DNA of 64,000 nucleotides, taken from assembly GCA_015501055.1 (NCBI GenBank), contig JADNYV010000001.1, positions 1-64,000 on the forward strand, given 5' to 3'. Each line of letters opens with the position of its first letter. Position 1 is the stretch's first letter. Positions 55,616 through 64,000 of this stretch are shown here, piece after piece. Below the pieces are notes generated by a model, which made no database searches, had not been told where the DNA came from, and worked only from the letters and a program-made list of their open reading frames with translations. The position numbers and the translations under genes are program-made. Origin of the DNA: Mucidula mucida (Eukaryota > Basidiomycota > Agaricomycetes > Agaricales > Physalacriaceae).

Positions 55616-56901
55616 CTAATCGGAAAGATCCATGTCATCTTCGTCATCTCGGGCGTGCGTAAGTATAGACATTGACGAGTGATACATAGGTATGTTGTAG
55701 GATACGGGTGGCGAGGAAGACAACGGCTGTGATATGACGGGTGACGGAGGTAGCGGAGGAGGCTCGCTGGTTGGGGGAGGAGGCGGCGGCGGAAGGGGCG
55801 GCGGAGCAGACGCAGGTGGAGGGGGCCGGCCAGAAGAGGATGTTAAGTGATCCCACAAAGCTCGTCGCTCGAATGAATAAGTCGACTCGGCGGTAGACCT
55901 TTCTTGGAACTCACTGCCAGGAGGTGGCAAAGCGAACCCCTTATACAAAGGTAACAACGAAGACGAGAATTCAGTGTTTGGATATTCTGCCCATCGCTGC
56001 TCTGGGGCATCATCATGATCTATCTCATTCGGCGTAGGCATTGCCGGAGTAAAGCGTCCAGCAAAAGATGAGCCTTCCTCGACATCATTTTCGTCCGTAA
56101 TGATGGACAACTCGCTGTGGAAAGTGTCATCATCAGACCACTCATTCATAATCCTCTTGCGAACCTCGATGCGAGGGTCACGAGAGCTTGACCAGCCTTT
56201 GGGATAGCCCCAAATTGCTATATGCTTCAACCAGTCGCCGTCTCCTGGAAAGATGGCATCTCGCAAAAGGTCTCCAGTAATTTGACCAGGCGTGAATGTC
56301 TCCAGCCAGTTCAGACGCTGACGGCGCGACTCCTCAACCAGATGAAGACGGTCCCCGAAGGAAATAGATGAACTGTCCTTGTGGAATTCATACATTTGAC
56401 GCGAAAGCGCGACAAGAGCAGAATCCCTCGGCTCAGGGCAGGAAGACACGACATGTTCGATGGAGCCGCAGTTGAAACAACGACTTTTATTGGAAGTAGC
56501 ATCATTGATACGGTGTTCGGGGATTTCACCCAAAATGTCGGCGCTATGTCGCTGATACCAGCCGCTTTGCAGCGAAATGGACTCTGTAGCGGGAAGGACA
56601 TCGACAAAGAATGAGTCCTCGGATGGGGAGTTCAAGTTTCCTTCTCCCATTTCTCCAGAGCTTGGGAGACTATGCTCGCGTCCCAACGGCCCTTGGCAAT
56701 TTCTTTCCCCTCCAGATGCAGCGCTGGAATCCAATAGACATATTTGCGTTTCCACTTCTCTTGTCCCGGGTCCTGGATGTTGATCACATCCAGATTGAAA
56801 TCTCTCTGGATGAGAGGTCATTAAGTGAGCGGACGCAGCGGTGGGCAGGACCGCTTACGGACTGTTTGACTTTTGCCAGCTCCGCTTTCGCTATCTGTCA
56901 T
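55616..56901 (-). CDS. PSP-domain protein with CCHC zinc knuckle (ZCCHC8-like), apparent frameshift
   Basis: The zinc knuckle is CFNCGSIEHVVSSCP (Cx2Cx4Hx4C), followed by ALVALSRQMYEFHK. The PSP domain follows (GDLLRDAIFPGDGDWLKHIA, then IWGYPKGW). The C-terminal third is acidic, then a long proline-rich stretch. ZCCHC8 relatives belong to the nuclear exosome targeting machinery. A plausible first exon starts at 56901 (MTDSESGAGKSQT) and leads by an intron ending near 56805 into DFNLDVINIQDPGQEKWKRK and ASIVSQALEKWEK. That frame hits a stop near 56632, while the PSP part is in the next frame from SEDSFFVDVLPATE. No intron fits between them, so there is a one-base frameshift or a sequence error. 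An alternative start inside the second frame would lose the conserved N-terminal part. Confidence 0.7.
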
Positions 56902-57146
56902 GTATGAGGCGGGTGGGGACGCAGGAGAGAGGCTAGACGGACATCACAGAGCGAGCAGTTTGGACCTGAGAAGAGAGTGAGTCGTGGAAGACGCGGTACA
57001 CGCATTGTAACTGTCACGTATGTAACCAAGTTGTGAACAACCCGATCGGGAAGGCAGAGATTTTGTGAATCTCCCACCGACGCGCTCCTAACCGAGTTTG
57101 GCGCTGTCGCTGATAAATATTGCACTGAGACAGTTCATGCCTGGGC

Positions 57147-60100
57147 ATGTCTTTGTCGGAACCAGCATGGCGAGTGAAAAGTACGTTGCTATATATTTGT
57201 TGCCATATTGGGCCCTATCTGACATTGCTAGGGACACCGTGCCCATTCTACGCGAAAGGCAACTGTGTCTTTTCCAACCGCTGCAATTTCATACACGTTC
57301 TGCAGGAGGAAGATGAGACCACCCTTGTCGAGCCAGAGCCAGAGGTCCCATTGCCCAAGAAACCAAAGCCTTCCTTCAACCGGAGTGCGCAGGTAGCACC
57401 CACAACGCGCATGTCCGACCTCCTTCGCGAGCTCAAGAGTGTCATTGGCGAAGAGCCAGCACAGAGTGACGCACTCGAGACCCACGGTCCGCCGGGATTA
57501 GCCTCTGAATCTAGACATACTTCTCTCCATCCTTCTTCCGAGCCAGACCCTCCCCATACCCTCTCCCCGACGAGCATCTCTGATGCCCACATCCACGACA
57601 GTAACGACCCACCCACAACACATTCTGATCAATCACCCCCTATGCCATTCGTGCAAGACTCAACAGAGTCACATGCAGTATACGTCCATCCTGGCTTCCA
57701 TTCCTATTCGTATTCCGACTCGTCAGGTCTTCTATCCCCAGTCACACTCCCGGACCTTCAACTAAAGTCTTTTGTACGCGACTATAACGACGACGATGCG
57801 GGTTCCGAGGTTTCATATGCTACATGGGCTACGCCGGGACCCTTGGCGCTCTCCCCGCCTCGCAGTCCCGCTCTCACCTCGACGTTCGATCTACTTTCCT
57901 CTCCATTTGGTTCACCATCCTCCCGAATCATGTCACCACATCTTGCCGCATTTCTTCATCGAATACATCCATTATCTCCGCCAGCAAGCGCGTTGCACCG
58001 CGAACACGAAGAGTTCGAGCCGCCCGATCTCAGCTTGGATGATTTAGACTCTCCAGAGAACTACCGGACCAGTTCGCATACGGTCCAGCCTGCCAGTCGT
58101 AATCTGGACAACGATGATGATGTATTTGGTTCGCAAAAATCAAATACGCGGCCAGTTGAATTGGAAAAGGCGTTGGCAACCACGGAGGATGCGTCCGGTC
58201 CCACGTCTCGGTGGGACTCAGTTGGCCAACACACCGCTGTGTATGTTGGAGGCACGACGTCTCAAGAGGTCCAGGAGGCTATACATAGGGAAAATCCAAC
58301 CAATTTCCTTGATTCGCCTCCCCAAGAATTTGATGCGTCTGAGGCTTTGTCCTCTTCCCTCAGGCATGAAGACTTTGATGATGATGTCGACGACGACGAC
58401 GGCTTTACAGATCAAAGTCCGACTGCTCAGTTGGCCTATCTCGATAGGTCACTCCCAGGTCAGGATGACACGCTCAACTCTCTATACGACGCGTATTCTG
58501 ACCTTGATTCACCGGAAATGGCCGCTCATAGCGACATTGAGTCTTCCTCGGATTCAGTCAGCTCTGAATCTGGCTTTGCTGAGCCGCCACCTATCATGAC
58601 CCCACATTCTACTCTTCGTCGCAGCAACGTTTTTACACCTCCGCCTCCCAACTCTGCCCGTCAGTCGATTGCTTCGATTCAATCCCGACCATCCTTGAGC
58701 TCTCCATCTCGTTACCGCGCCTGGTCTAGTCCTTTCACGTCTCAAAAGGCAAGCGAACAACAGTCACCGATCTCTGTCACTCGCAGTCCGGAGTCAGAGA
58801 GTCCACTGGATACTCCGCCATCAGCACCTTCCTCTCCTCATCGCTCATCGTTAGACTCCCCTTCTACGCATCATGTTTGGTCCAGTCCTTTCGCGCCGCA
58901 GCAGACAATCCAAGGGTCTTCACCAGTTTCTTTCACTCGAAGGCAGATTTCAGAGAGTCCAAAAGCGTCCCCCAAGTCGGCGCCTTCTGTGCCTTCCTCC
59001 GCTCACCATTCATCCTTCGACTCACCTCATTCTCGCGTTTGGTCCAGGCCTTTCACGCCTCAGAAGACGAGCGACCGGCAATCTCGAGTTTCTGATGGTC
59101 CAAGTCAGAAATCCGGGAGTCGGGCGGATTCTCCTGCCTCTGTCTTCGCTCATCGAACATCCTTGGACTCTCCGGGTCGAAGCCGGAAATCTGGGAGTAC
59201 AGCGGATTCTCCTGTGGCGGCACCTTTTTCCGCTCGTCGAACACCCTCGGACTCTCCGGGTCGAAGCCAGAAATTTGGGAGTAGAACGAAATCTCCTGTG
59301 TCGGCACCTTTCTCTGCTCATCGAACATCCTTGGATTCTCCGTCACACCACCGCGTTCAGTCCAGTCCTTCGACGACTAATGAACGAGCATCGCCAATTT
59401 TTGTTCGTCAGAGGCAGAGTCAAAAAGTACAGAGTCCGGTGGCTTCCCTAGTGTCAGTGCCTTCTTCTGCCCACTCCCAAGTCAGCCGGGATAGTCAGGA
59501 TGCACTTGCAACCCCGCCGTCGTCGAAGGTACCATTTGGCTTCCGGAAATCGTTTGTATTTGTAAGCACCTTCCTCCCGTGTGAGGTCCATTTCTCAAAA
59601 TCTTGTAGGGAGGCGCAAGGACTTCATCATCAACACTGAACCAAGCACCTCGCTCTTTAACCGAAGAGCATCCGCCTCCACAAGAAGACCCTGCTCCACC
59701 CACAACCGCACCTATGGCCAGCAAGGCAGCCTCAAGGGGCCTCAAGCCGCTAAGACTAGTAAGCGCGGGTGGAATGTCACACTCAAGGTTCTAACGCATC
59801 AAACAGTCGACTATTTTAACCTCCAACCCTATCGCATCAGCATCAGCATCAGCATCTCCATCTAGATCTAGTTTTATCTCTCATTCAGGTTCAGGTAGGT
59901 ACGGTAGCGGCGCACAATTACTTTTCTCATCCGTATACATTCACAGGGAATCGATCATCTGCAAATGTATCATCACAATTCACTTCGTCGAACAAAGCTT
60001 TGGTATGTAATCCGTATCCCCCATACTGGGTACTGAATTTTGGCCCAGCTCTCGCATCTACCGCACATACAAGAAGATCATTTTAATTATACACCGCCAC

Positions 60101-61941
60101 ACACTGCTACTCCGGAACTGACTGATACTGACCGTGCTTCGCGCCGCTCATCGCATTTCAAGCCACCGATGTCCGCTCCTTTGGACCGTCCGAATAGCTG
60201 GGCGCGCTCGCCGCTTCGGACGTCCAGTGATCCGCATCGGTTGTCGAACCTAGTGGACGAGGACGCTGAAGGTCAGCTTTATGCTGCTACTAACGATTAT
60301 ACCATTCGACGATCTATACCCGTACATTCACCCCCGAAACACCCGAGCCTCGACGTCCTTCCACCTCGCCCATTGTCATGCCTTGCCACGACCCCAAAAC
60401 CCGCTCTCATGTTCGCCATTGCGAGTGATGATGTTGAACAGGTCCGACAAGTGCTCGCCAGTGGGGATGCTGGTCCCAATGATGCGATGGGTCCGCAATC
60501 GGCTCTCGCGTTTACGCTCACGAACGATCAACTGTCACAGAAGTTGGACATCGTCAAAGTCCTCTTGGAGTATGGTGCCGATATTACTACACTTCAGAAA
60601 GAACTAGGATCACCCGAGGGGGAGCTGAAACCTATATTGGAGGAGATGGACGACGCCACAAAGTGAGTGACATTTTGTGATTGCTCAAGTGAAACGATGT
60701 TGATTGGGTGTTCTTGTTCTGTTAGGTACTATCTGTCGAAAGCAGATACATCTTTGACACGCAGAGCTTCCGCGCTAATGCGTAGATCTTCGTTCAAACC
60801 ATTGGCGCGCATTCGATATGGGATTGTTGGTCAAGATCGAGCTCTTGAGCAATTGTTCAGGGTTCTCAGCATGCACAATCAGAAAATAACGGTGACTCCC
60901 ATCGTTATGCTGCTCTGTGGTACGTGTGTTGCTCCATCTTGTCTGCACAAACTTCAATTTTCTTCACAGGTCCCAGTGGACACGGCAAGAGTATGTTGGC
61001 ACATAAGTGTAAGTATCCGTTTCTTCTGATCGCCATCACAACGCTTACCGTTTGGTTTCAGTTGGATCATTGCTGGATGTACCAACCCATACGGTCAATA
61101 TGACCACGCTGAGGACCGCACATGATTTGTGGCAATCCTATTCAATCAGTCCTGATCAGGTGTGGCGCATTGACAGTACATCCTCAATGCTGCTGCTGAC
61201 GTTGCAATACAGAGCTCCGCTGGGCCCCCGTGCACCTTGATAGAATTCCTTATCAACAACGAAGGCAAACGTTGTGTTGTTGTGCTTGATGTCAGTCTGT
61301 CATTTTCGGTGTCTTGCATTTGTTCACGTTTGTCTGCAGGAGATCGAGAAGACCAAAGACGACAGCGTACTATGGTCTTTGTTACTTCCGTGGGAGCTGG
61401 GTATGTTTGAACGGCCACCCCCGCACATCCTCCATTAAACTTGTTTTAGGTCGATGTTCTTTCGAAGCCAACAGCATGAACGTTGATGTTCGCAATGTTG
61501 TCTGGTTGGGAACTTCGAACATTGGTCATGATCTGGTTTTCGAGTATCATGATTCTTTGAAGCATCCGAATCAGACCATGTCCCGCGAGGAATACGTCGA
61601 GCTCATGGCTCAACTCCGACCTCGCGTTTCGGATCGTCTGGGTGTATGTGCTTTTGTCAACTTGCGCGCGCGCTTTGCTAACTAGTCATCACGTTTAGGC
61701 TTCCGTGCTCTCACGCGTCACTACCATCCTGCCATTCGTTCCGTTCACACTGGAGGAGACGAGGGTCATCGCTTCGGAAGCTCTACAGTCAATTTCTACT
61801 GACCTTACCAGTGGCATTTCGAAGGCTGCGTTGAACACGGTTATTGAGGGAGCCCTCCGGGAGTTCATTCCGGCGGAGGGCGCACGATCTTTATACAGAG
61901 CAGTATCTAATCTATTGGTGGATGCAATAGATCTTTCGTGA
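57147..61941 (+). CDS. CCCH zinc finger - disordered - ankyrin - ClpB-like AAA+ ATPase fusion protein
   Basis: Thirteen exons sum to 1392 aa: 57147-57180, 57232-59561, 59609-59758, 59807-59894, 59947-60002, 60049-60662, 60726-60919, 60970-61008, 61062-61159, 61213-61290, 61340-61400, 61450-61643, 61699-61941. All introns are GT-AG, 46-68 nt. A CCCH finger (CPFYAKGNCVFSNRCNFIH) is at residues 14-32. Residues 40-985 are mostly disordered, rich in Ser-Pro, with degenerate internal repeats. An ankyrin-like pair lies at about 1000-1065 (ALMFAIASDDVEQVRQVLAS, VKVLLEYGADIT). The AAA+ module begins at IVGQDRALEQL (about 1124), with Walker A GPSGHGKS (about 1156) and Walker B CVVVLDEIEK (D1227/E1228), as in ClpB/Hsp104 domain 2. 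A protein- or RNA-remodelling ATPase is inferred; partners are unknown. Confidence 0.85.
58690..59400 (+). repeat. Degenerate coding repeats inside the AAA+ fusion gene
   Basis: Two kinds of unit alternate. One of about 45 residues is built on VWSSPF(T/A)PQ...ESP..SAPSS.HRSSLDSP. One of about 30 residues, SPGRSQKSGSRADSP-like, is repeated three times (59155-59340). The DNA copies are similar enough to suggest fairly recent expansion. They encode Ser/Pro-rich, phosphorylatable disorder. Confidence 0.75.
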
Positions 61942-62139
61942 CATGCGTGTACCTGTTTTGACTGGCATCCTGCATGTATGAGTATTTCAGCGACATCGTC
62001 TCTGATTTGACAGTTGATCATACGCGTACTGCCTCTTCGATGAGATGATGAATGCTGATCATGGTGGTGTGGTACTTAAGTGCCATCGGAAGTTGAGATG
62101 GGCATTCTGGTTGTCCGTTGACAGGCAGTTTTACTGGGG

Positions 62140-62976
62140 ATGTCGCCGTCGCTTCACGATGTGCGCGCCTTGACAGGCGAGGCTACACAGTTGTCTCCGA
62201 CGAGTCTGGCAATCATTCTTTCCATAATTGGAGTGCTCCTTCTCGGAGGTGTGTCCGTTCTCTCTCACGGATTGAAATGCTCGGATCTGACGGCTGGGAA
62301 AATAGGACTTTTGTGGTGGTGGGCCATGACGCGCCCGAGTAGGAGACAAGTCATGGCTGGGTACATTGACGGGGACGACGTTGAGTCGTTTGCTGCTCTC
62401 AATGAGAAGCGCGATTCTCTCTCTGCCACGGTTGGCGGGAGCGGGCGGTGGGTTCCGCAGGTGCCTACTCAGCCTACCATGTCAACGACAAAGTGGGCAC
62501 CGACTCGGAGCCTCACGTCGTCTACGATTGCAGAAATCAGGACCCCGCCTCCGTCCTATGTGTTCTTCGTGGCGAATGCCACCACGGATTTAGGATCGCC
62601 GCTATTTGACCCGCCTCCAGAGGCAAGGCAGTCGGTCCTCAATATCTCTCCAGCTCGAAATTCCACGTCTCGTCGTTCTGATCCTTCACTGAATCAGGAC
62701 GACATCCGGAGCCATTCCGCGCCACACAGTTTACCGCGTCTTATGACAGCCATTACTATTTTCACGCCAACGCATGATGATGAGCTCCCCATTGCAGTTG
62801 GGGATGTCGTCCATCTGTTGTTGGAATTCGCAGATGGGTGGTGTCTCGTCCAAGAGGTCGGGGGTAAAGACGCGCGAAAGGGCGTTGTTCCCCGGCTCTG
62901 TTTATCCGAGCACCATAGCATCACTAGCCCGGAGAAAGCGGCCAGCTCACAGCACAGTCGAGCCGGCTGCATATGA
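62140..62976 (+). CDS. Single-pass membrane protein with C-terminal SH3 domain
   Basis: One exon of 278 aa. A membrane span is at residues 20-42 (LAIILSIIGVLLLGGVSVLS). The middle is disordered and Ser/Pro-rich. The C-terminal SH3 domain starts at about residue 208 (MTAITIFTPTHDDELPIAVG) and continues with DVVHLLLEFADGWCLVQEV and KGVVPRLCL, where the usual ALYDY strand, the DELS loop, GWC and the final PRxCL are recognisable. The acidic loop and the Trp are present, so ligand binding to proline-rich partners is plausible. The start codon is 198 bp after the AAA+ gene's stop, on the same strand. It could be a plasma-membrane sensor or scaffold; this is inference. Confidence 0.75.
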   Translation: MSPSLHDVRALTGEATQLSPTSLAIILSIIGVLLLGGVSVLSHGLKCSDLTAGKIGLLWWWAMTRPSRRQVMAGYIDGDDVESFAALNEKRDSLSATVGGSGRWVPQVPTQPTMSTTKWAPTRSLTSSTIAEIRTPPPSYVFFVANATTDLGSPLFDPPPEARQSVLNISPARNSTSRRSDPSLNQDDIRSHSAPHSLPRLMTAITIFTPTHDDELPIAVGDVVHLLLEFADGWCLVQEVGGKDARKGVVPRLCLSEHHSITSPEKAASSQHSRAGCI

Positions 62977-63237
62977 TGACAGTCTTCCTCTCCTTTCACA
63001 TCTCACACTCCTTATTTATGGATCTCTTGAAGCATCTTGTGACTTGACATTGCCTTAACACCCTTGGCTCGAAGCCCGATTGTTTGCTGACGTTGATGCG
63101 TCCCAGACCTGGACCGCGTTGACCGCAACCTTGTATTAGCACCCGATTGAAGAGTAGCGTTTTCATAGTGCATTTCATTGTAAGAATGAATGAATGCGAG
63201 AAGATTAACTCTCAGGAAGTATGGCTTTCCGTCGGTA
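62977..63237. other. Intergenic, no gene seen
   Basis: Short 3' flank of the SH3 protein gene before the terminal palindrome. Confidence 0.4.
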
Positions 63238-63283
63238 CTTGTCTTAGTCCCGGAGCCACTGCATAGGAATCAGTTGGGAACAA

Positions 63284-63517
63284 GTGTTTGTGGCGGGACG
63301 TGACATGAAAGTAAGAGAAATATACAATGAGAGTTTTGTGTATGCAAAGCGTGGGAAGCCTGTAAGTGGCGCAGCGCGCGAGATGATAAACAACATTGAT
63401 TATCAGGCAAAAAGGCTCAAAGCTCTTATAGACTCAGAGCAAAACTACTGGAATATTAAGGCCTCTTGTCACCCTGCGACCATGAACTCTGCCAACAAAT
63501 CGTACGCGACCGGATAA
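63284..63517 (+). CDS. Open frame of unknown origin inside the palindrome (left arm)
   Basis: 77 aa with a plausible protein character (VREIYNESFVYAKRGKPVSG, then EMINNIDYQAKRLKALIDSE). The frame continues after the TAA at 63515 with YAFSDEKCLCLKELIHGTEV and YLIEITPEVELL up to the palindrome centre, so it may be a fragment of a longer gene interrupted by one stop. The start listed is GTG, so the true beginning may be upstream or lost. The base composition is more AT-rich than the neighbouring genes. I do not recognise the family. Confidence 0.35.
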   Translation: MFVAGRDMKVREIYNESFVYAKRGKPVSGAAREMINNIDYQAKRLKALIDSEQNYWNIKASCHPATMNSANKSYATG

Positions 63518-63720
63518 CGATATGCCTTCAGCGATGAGAAGTGCCTGTGCCTGAAAGAGCTCATTCACGGCACTGAGGTCTACCTCATTGAGATTACACC
63601 AGAAGTGGAGCTCCTTACCGTAAGGAGCTCCACTTCTGGTGTAATCTCAATGAGGTAGACCTCAGTGCCGTGAATGAGCTCTTTCAGGCACAGGCACTTC
63701 TCATCGCTGAAGGCATATCG

Positions 63721-63954
63721 TTATCCGGTCGCGTACGATTTGTTGGCAGAGTTCATGGTCGCAGGGTGACAAGAGGCCTTAATATTCCAGTAGTTTTGCT
63801 CTGAGTCTATAAGAGCTTTGAGCCTTTTTGCCTGATAATCAATGTTGTTTATCATCTCGCGCGCTGCGCCACTTACAGGCTTCCCACGCTTTGCATACAC
63901 AAAACTCTCATTGTATATTTCTCTTACTTTCATGTCACGTCCCGCCACAAACAC
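63721..63954 (-). CDS. Mirror copy of the same open frame (right arm)
   Basis: Identical to 63284-63517 on the opposite strand because of the palindrome. If the palindrome is an assembly fold-back, this copy does not exist. Confidence 0.3.
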   Translation of the reverse strand: MFVAGRDMKVREIYNESFVYAKRGKPVSGAAREMINNIDYQAKRLKALIDSEQNYWNIKASCHPATMNSANKSYATG

Positions 63955-64000
63955 TTGTTCCCAACTGATTCCTATGCAGTGGCTCCGGGACTAAGACAAG

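Larger units (their letters stand above)
63238..64000. repeat. Palindrome of at least 763 bp at the window end
   Basis: 63238-63618 and 63620-64000 are reverse complements around a single C at 63619; I found no mismatch where I compared. The right arm ends with the window, so the palindrome may be longer. A natural hairpin of this perfection is unusual. A fold-back (chimeric) read or a contig-end artefact is a serious alternative. Confidence 0.95.

Noticed and set aside
57098..57316. Alternative start of the AAA+ gene at the earlier ATG (57138)
   Set aside because: It is in a different frame and loses the CCCH finger.
1..64000. CRISPR arrays, bacterial operons or riboswitches
   Set aside because: No regularly spaced direct repeats with unique spacers, and the gene structure is eukaryotic throughout.

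Overview
The window looks like nuclear DNA of a filamentous basidiomycete, most likely an agaricomycete. Nearly every gene is broken by several introns of about 45-60 nt. The gene content fits: an F-box/LRR protein, UstYa-like DUF3328 proteins, a Crinkler-type NTPase-nuclease, a DDE transposase of a basidiomycete type, a homeodomain protein and eukaryotic-type housekeeping genes. I rebuilt exon structures by hand; where I did, the exon lengths sum to a whole number of codons. eEF2 gives 842 aa, gamma-COP 933 aa, methylisocitrate lyase 570 aa, pantothenate kinase 480 aa and the AAA+ protein 1392 aa.

Layout. 0-6.6 kb is gene-poor: a 79-bp tandem repeat, a probable tRNA-His with a 6-nt intron, a long field of decayed tRNA-like repeats, a tRNA-Gly, and a TFIIS gene with a ruined zinc ribbon. 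6.6-10.0 kb is a complete Tc1/mariner-like transposon with 35-bp terminal inverted repeats, ending 9 bp from a second identical tRNA-Gly. 10.3-25.6 kb holds a PBDC1/Ypl225w homologue, a membrane-protein candidate, a BSP-family metallopeptidase, a Crinkler-like NTPase/REase protein, a mitochondrial 2-oxoacid dehydrogenase E2, a divergent pair of DUF3328 genes and eEF2.

25.9-31.8 kb and 52.1-55.6 kb are the two arms of an inverted duplication around about 20 kb of single-copy DNA. Each arm has a divergent pair of genes for a small secreted protein with a signal peptide, one Lys-Arg processing site and a twice-repeated CxxHYICY module. This four-member family matches nothing I recognise and is my main candidate for something undescribed. 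Arm 1 also carries a full mitochondrial 2-methylisocitrate lyase gene. Arm 2 has lost it except for a scrap of its 5' end, and one of its secreted-protein genes has lost a splice site.

The segment between the arms encodes a BIRC6-like E2 enzyme, an unknown membrane-anchored protein, a frameshifted F-box gene, a three-homeodomain protein, pantothenate kinase, gamma-COP and a dead carboxypeptidase S gene. 55.6-63 kb holds a PSP/CCHC zinc-knuckle protein with an apparent frameshift, a CCCH-ankyrin-ClpB-like AAA+ fusion gene and a membrane/SH3 protein. The last 763 bp form a palindrome, perfect where checked, that runs to the window edge; it may be an assembly fold-back.

Apart from the divergent pairs, the genes are independent neighbours, not an operon or an obvious pathway cluster.
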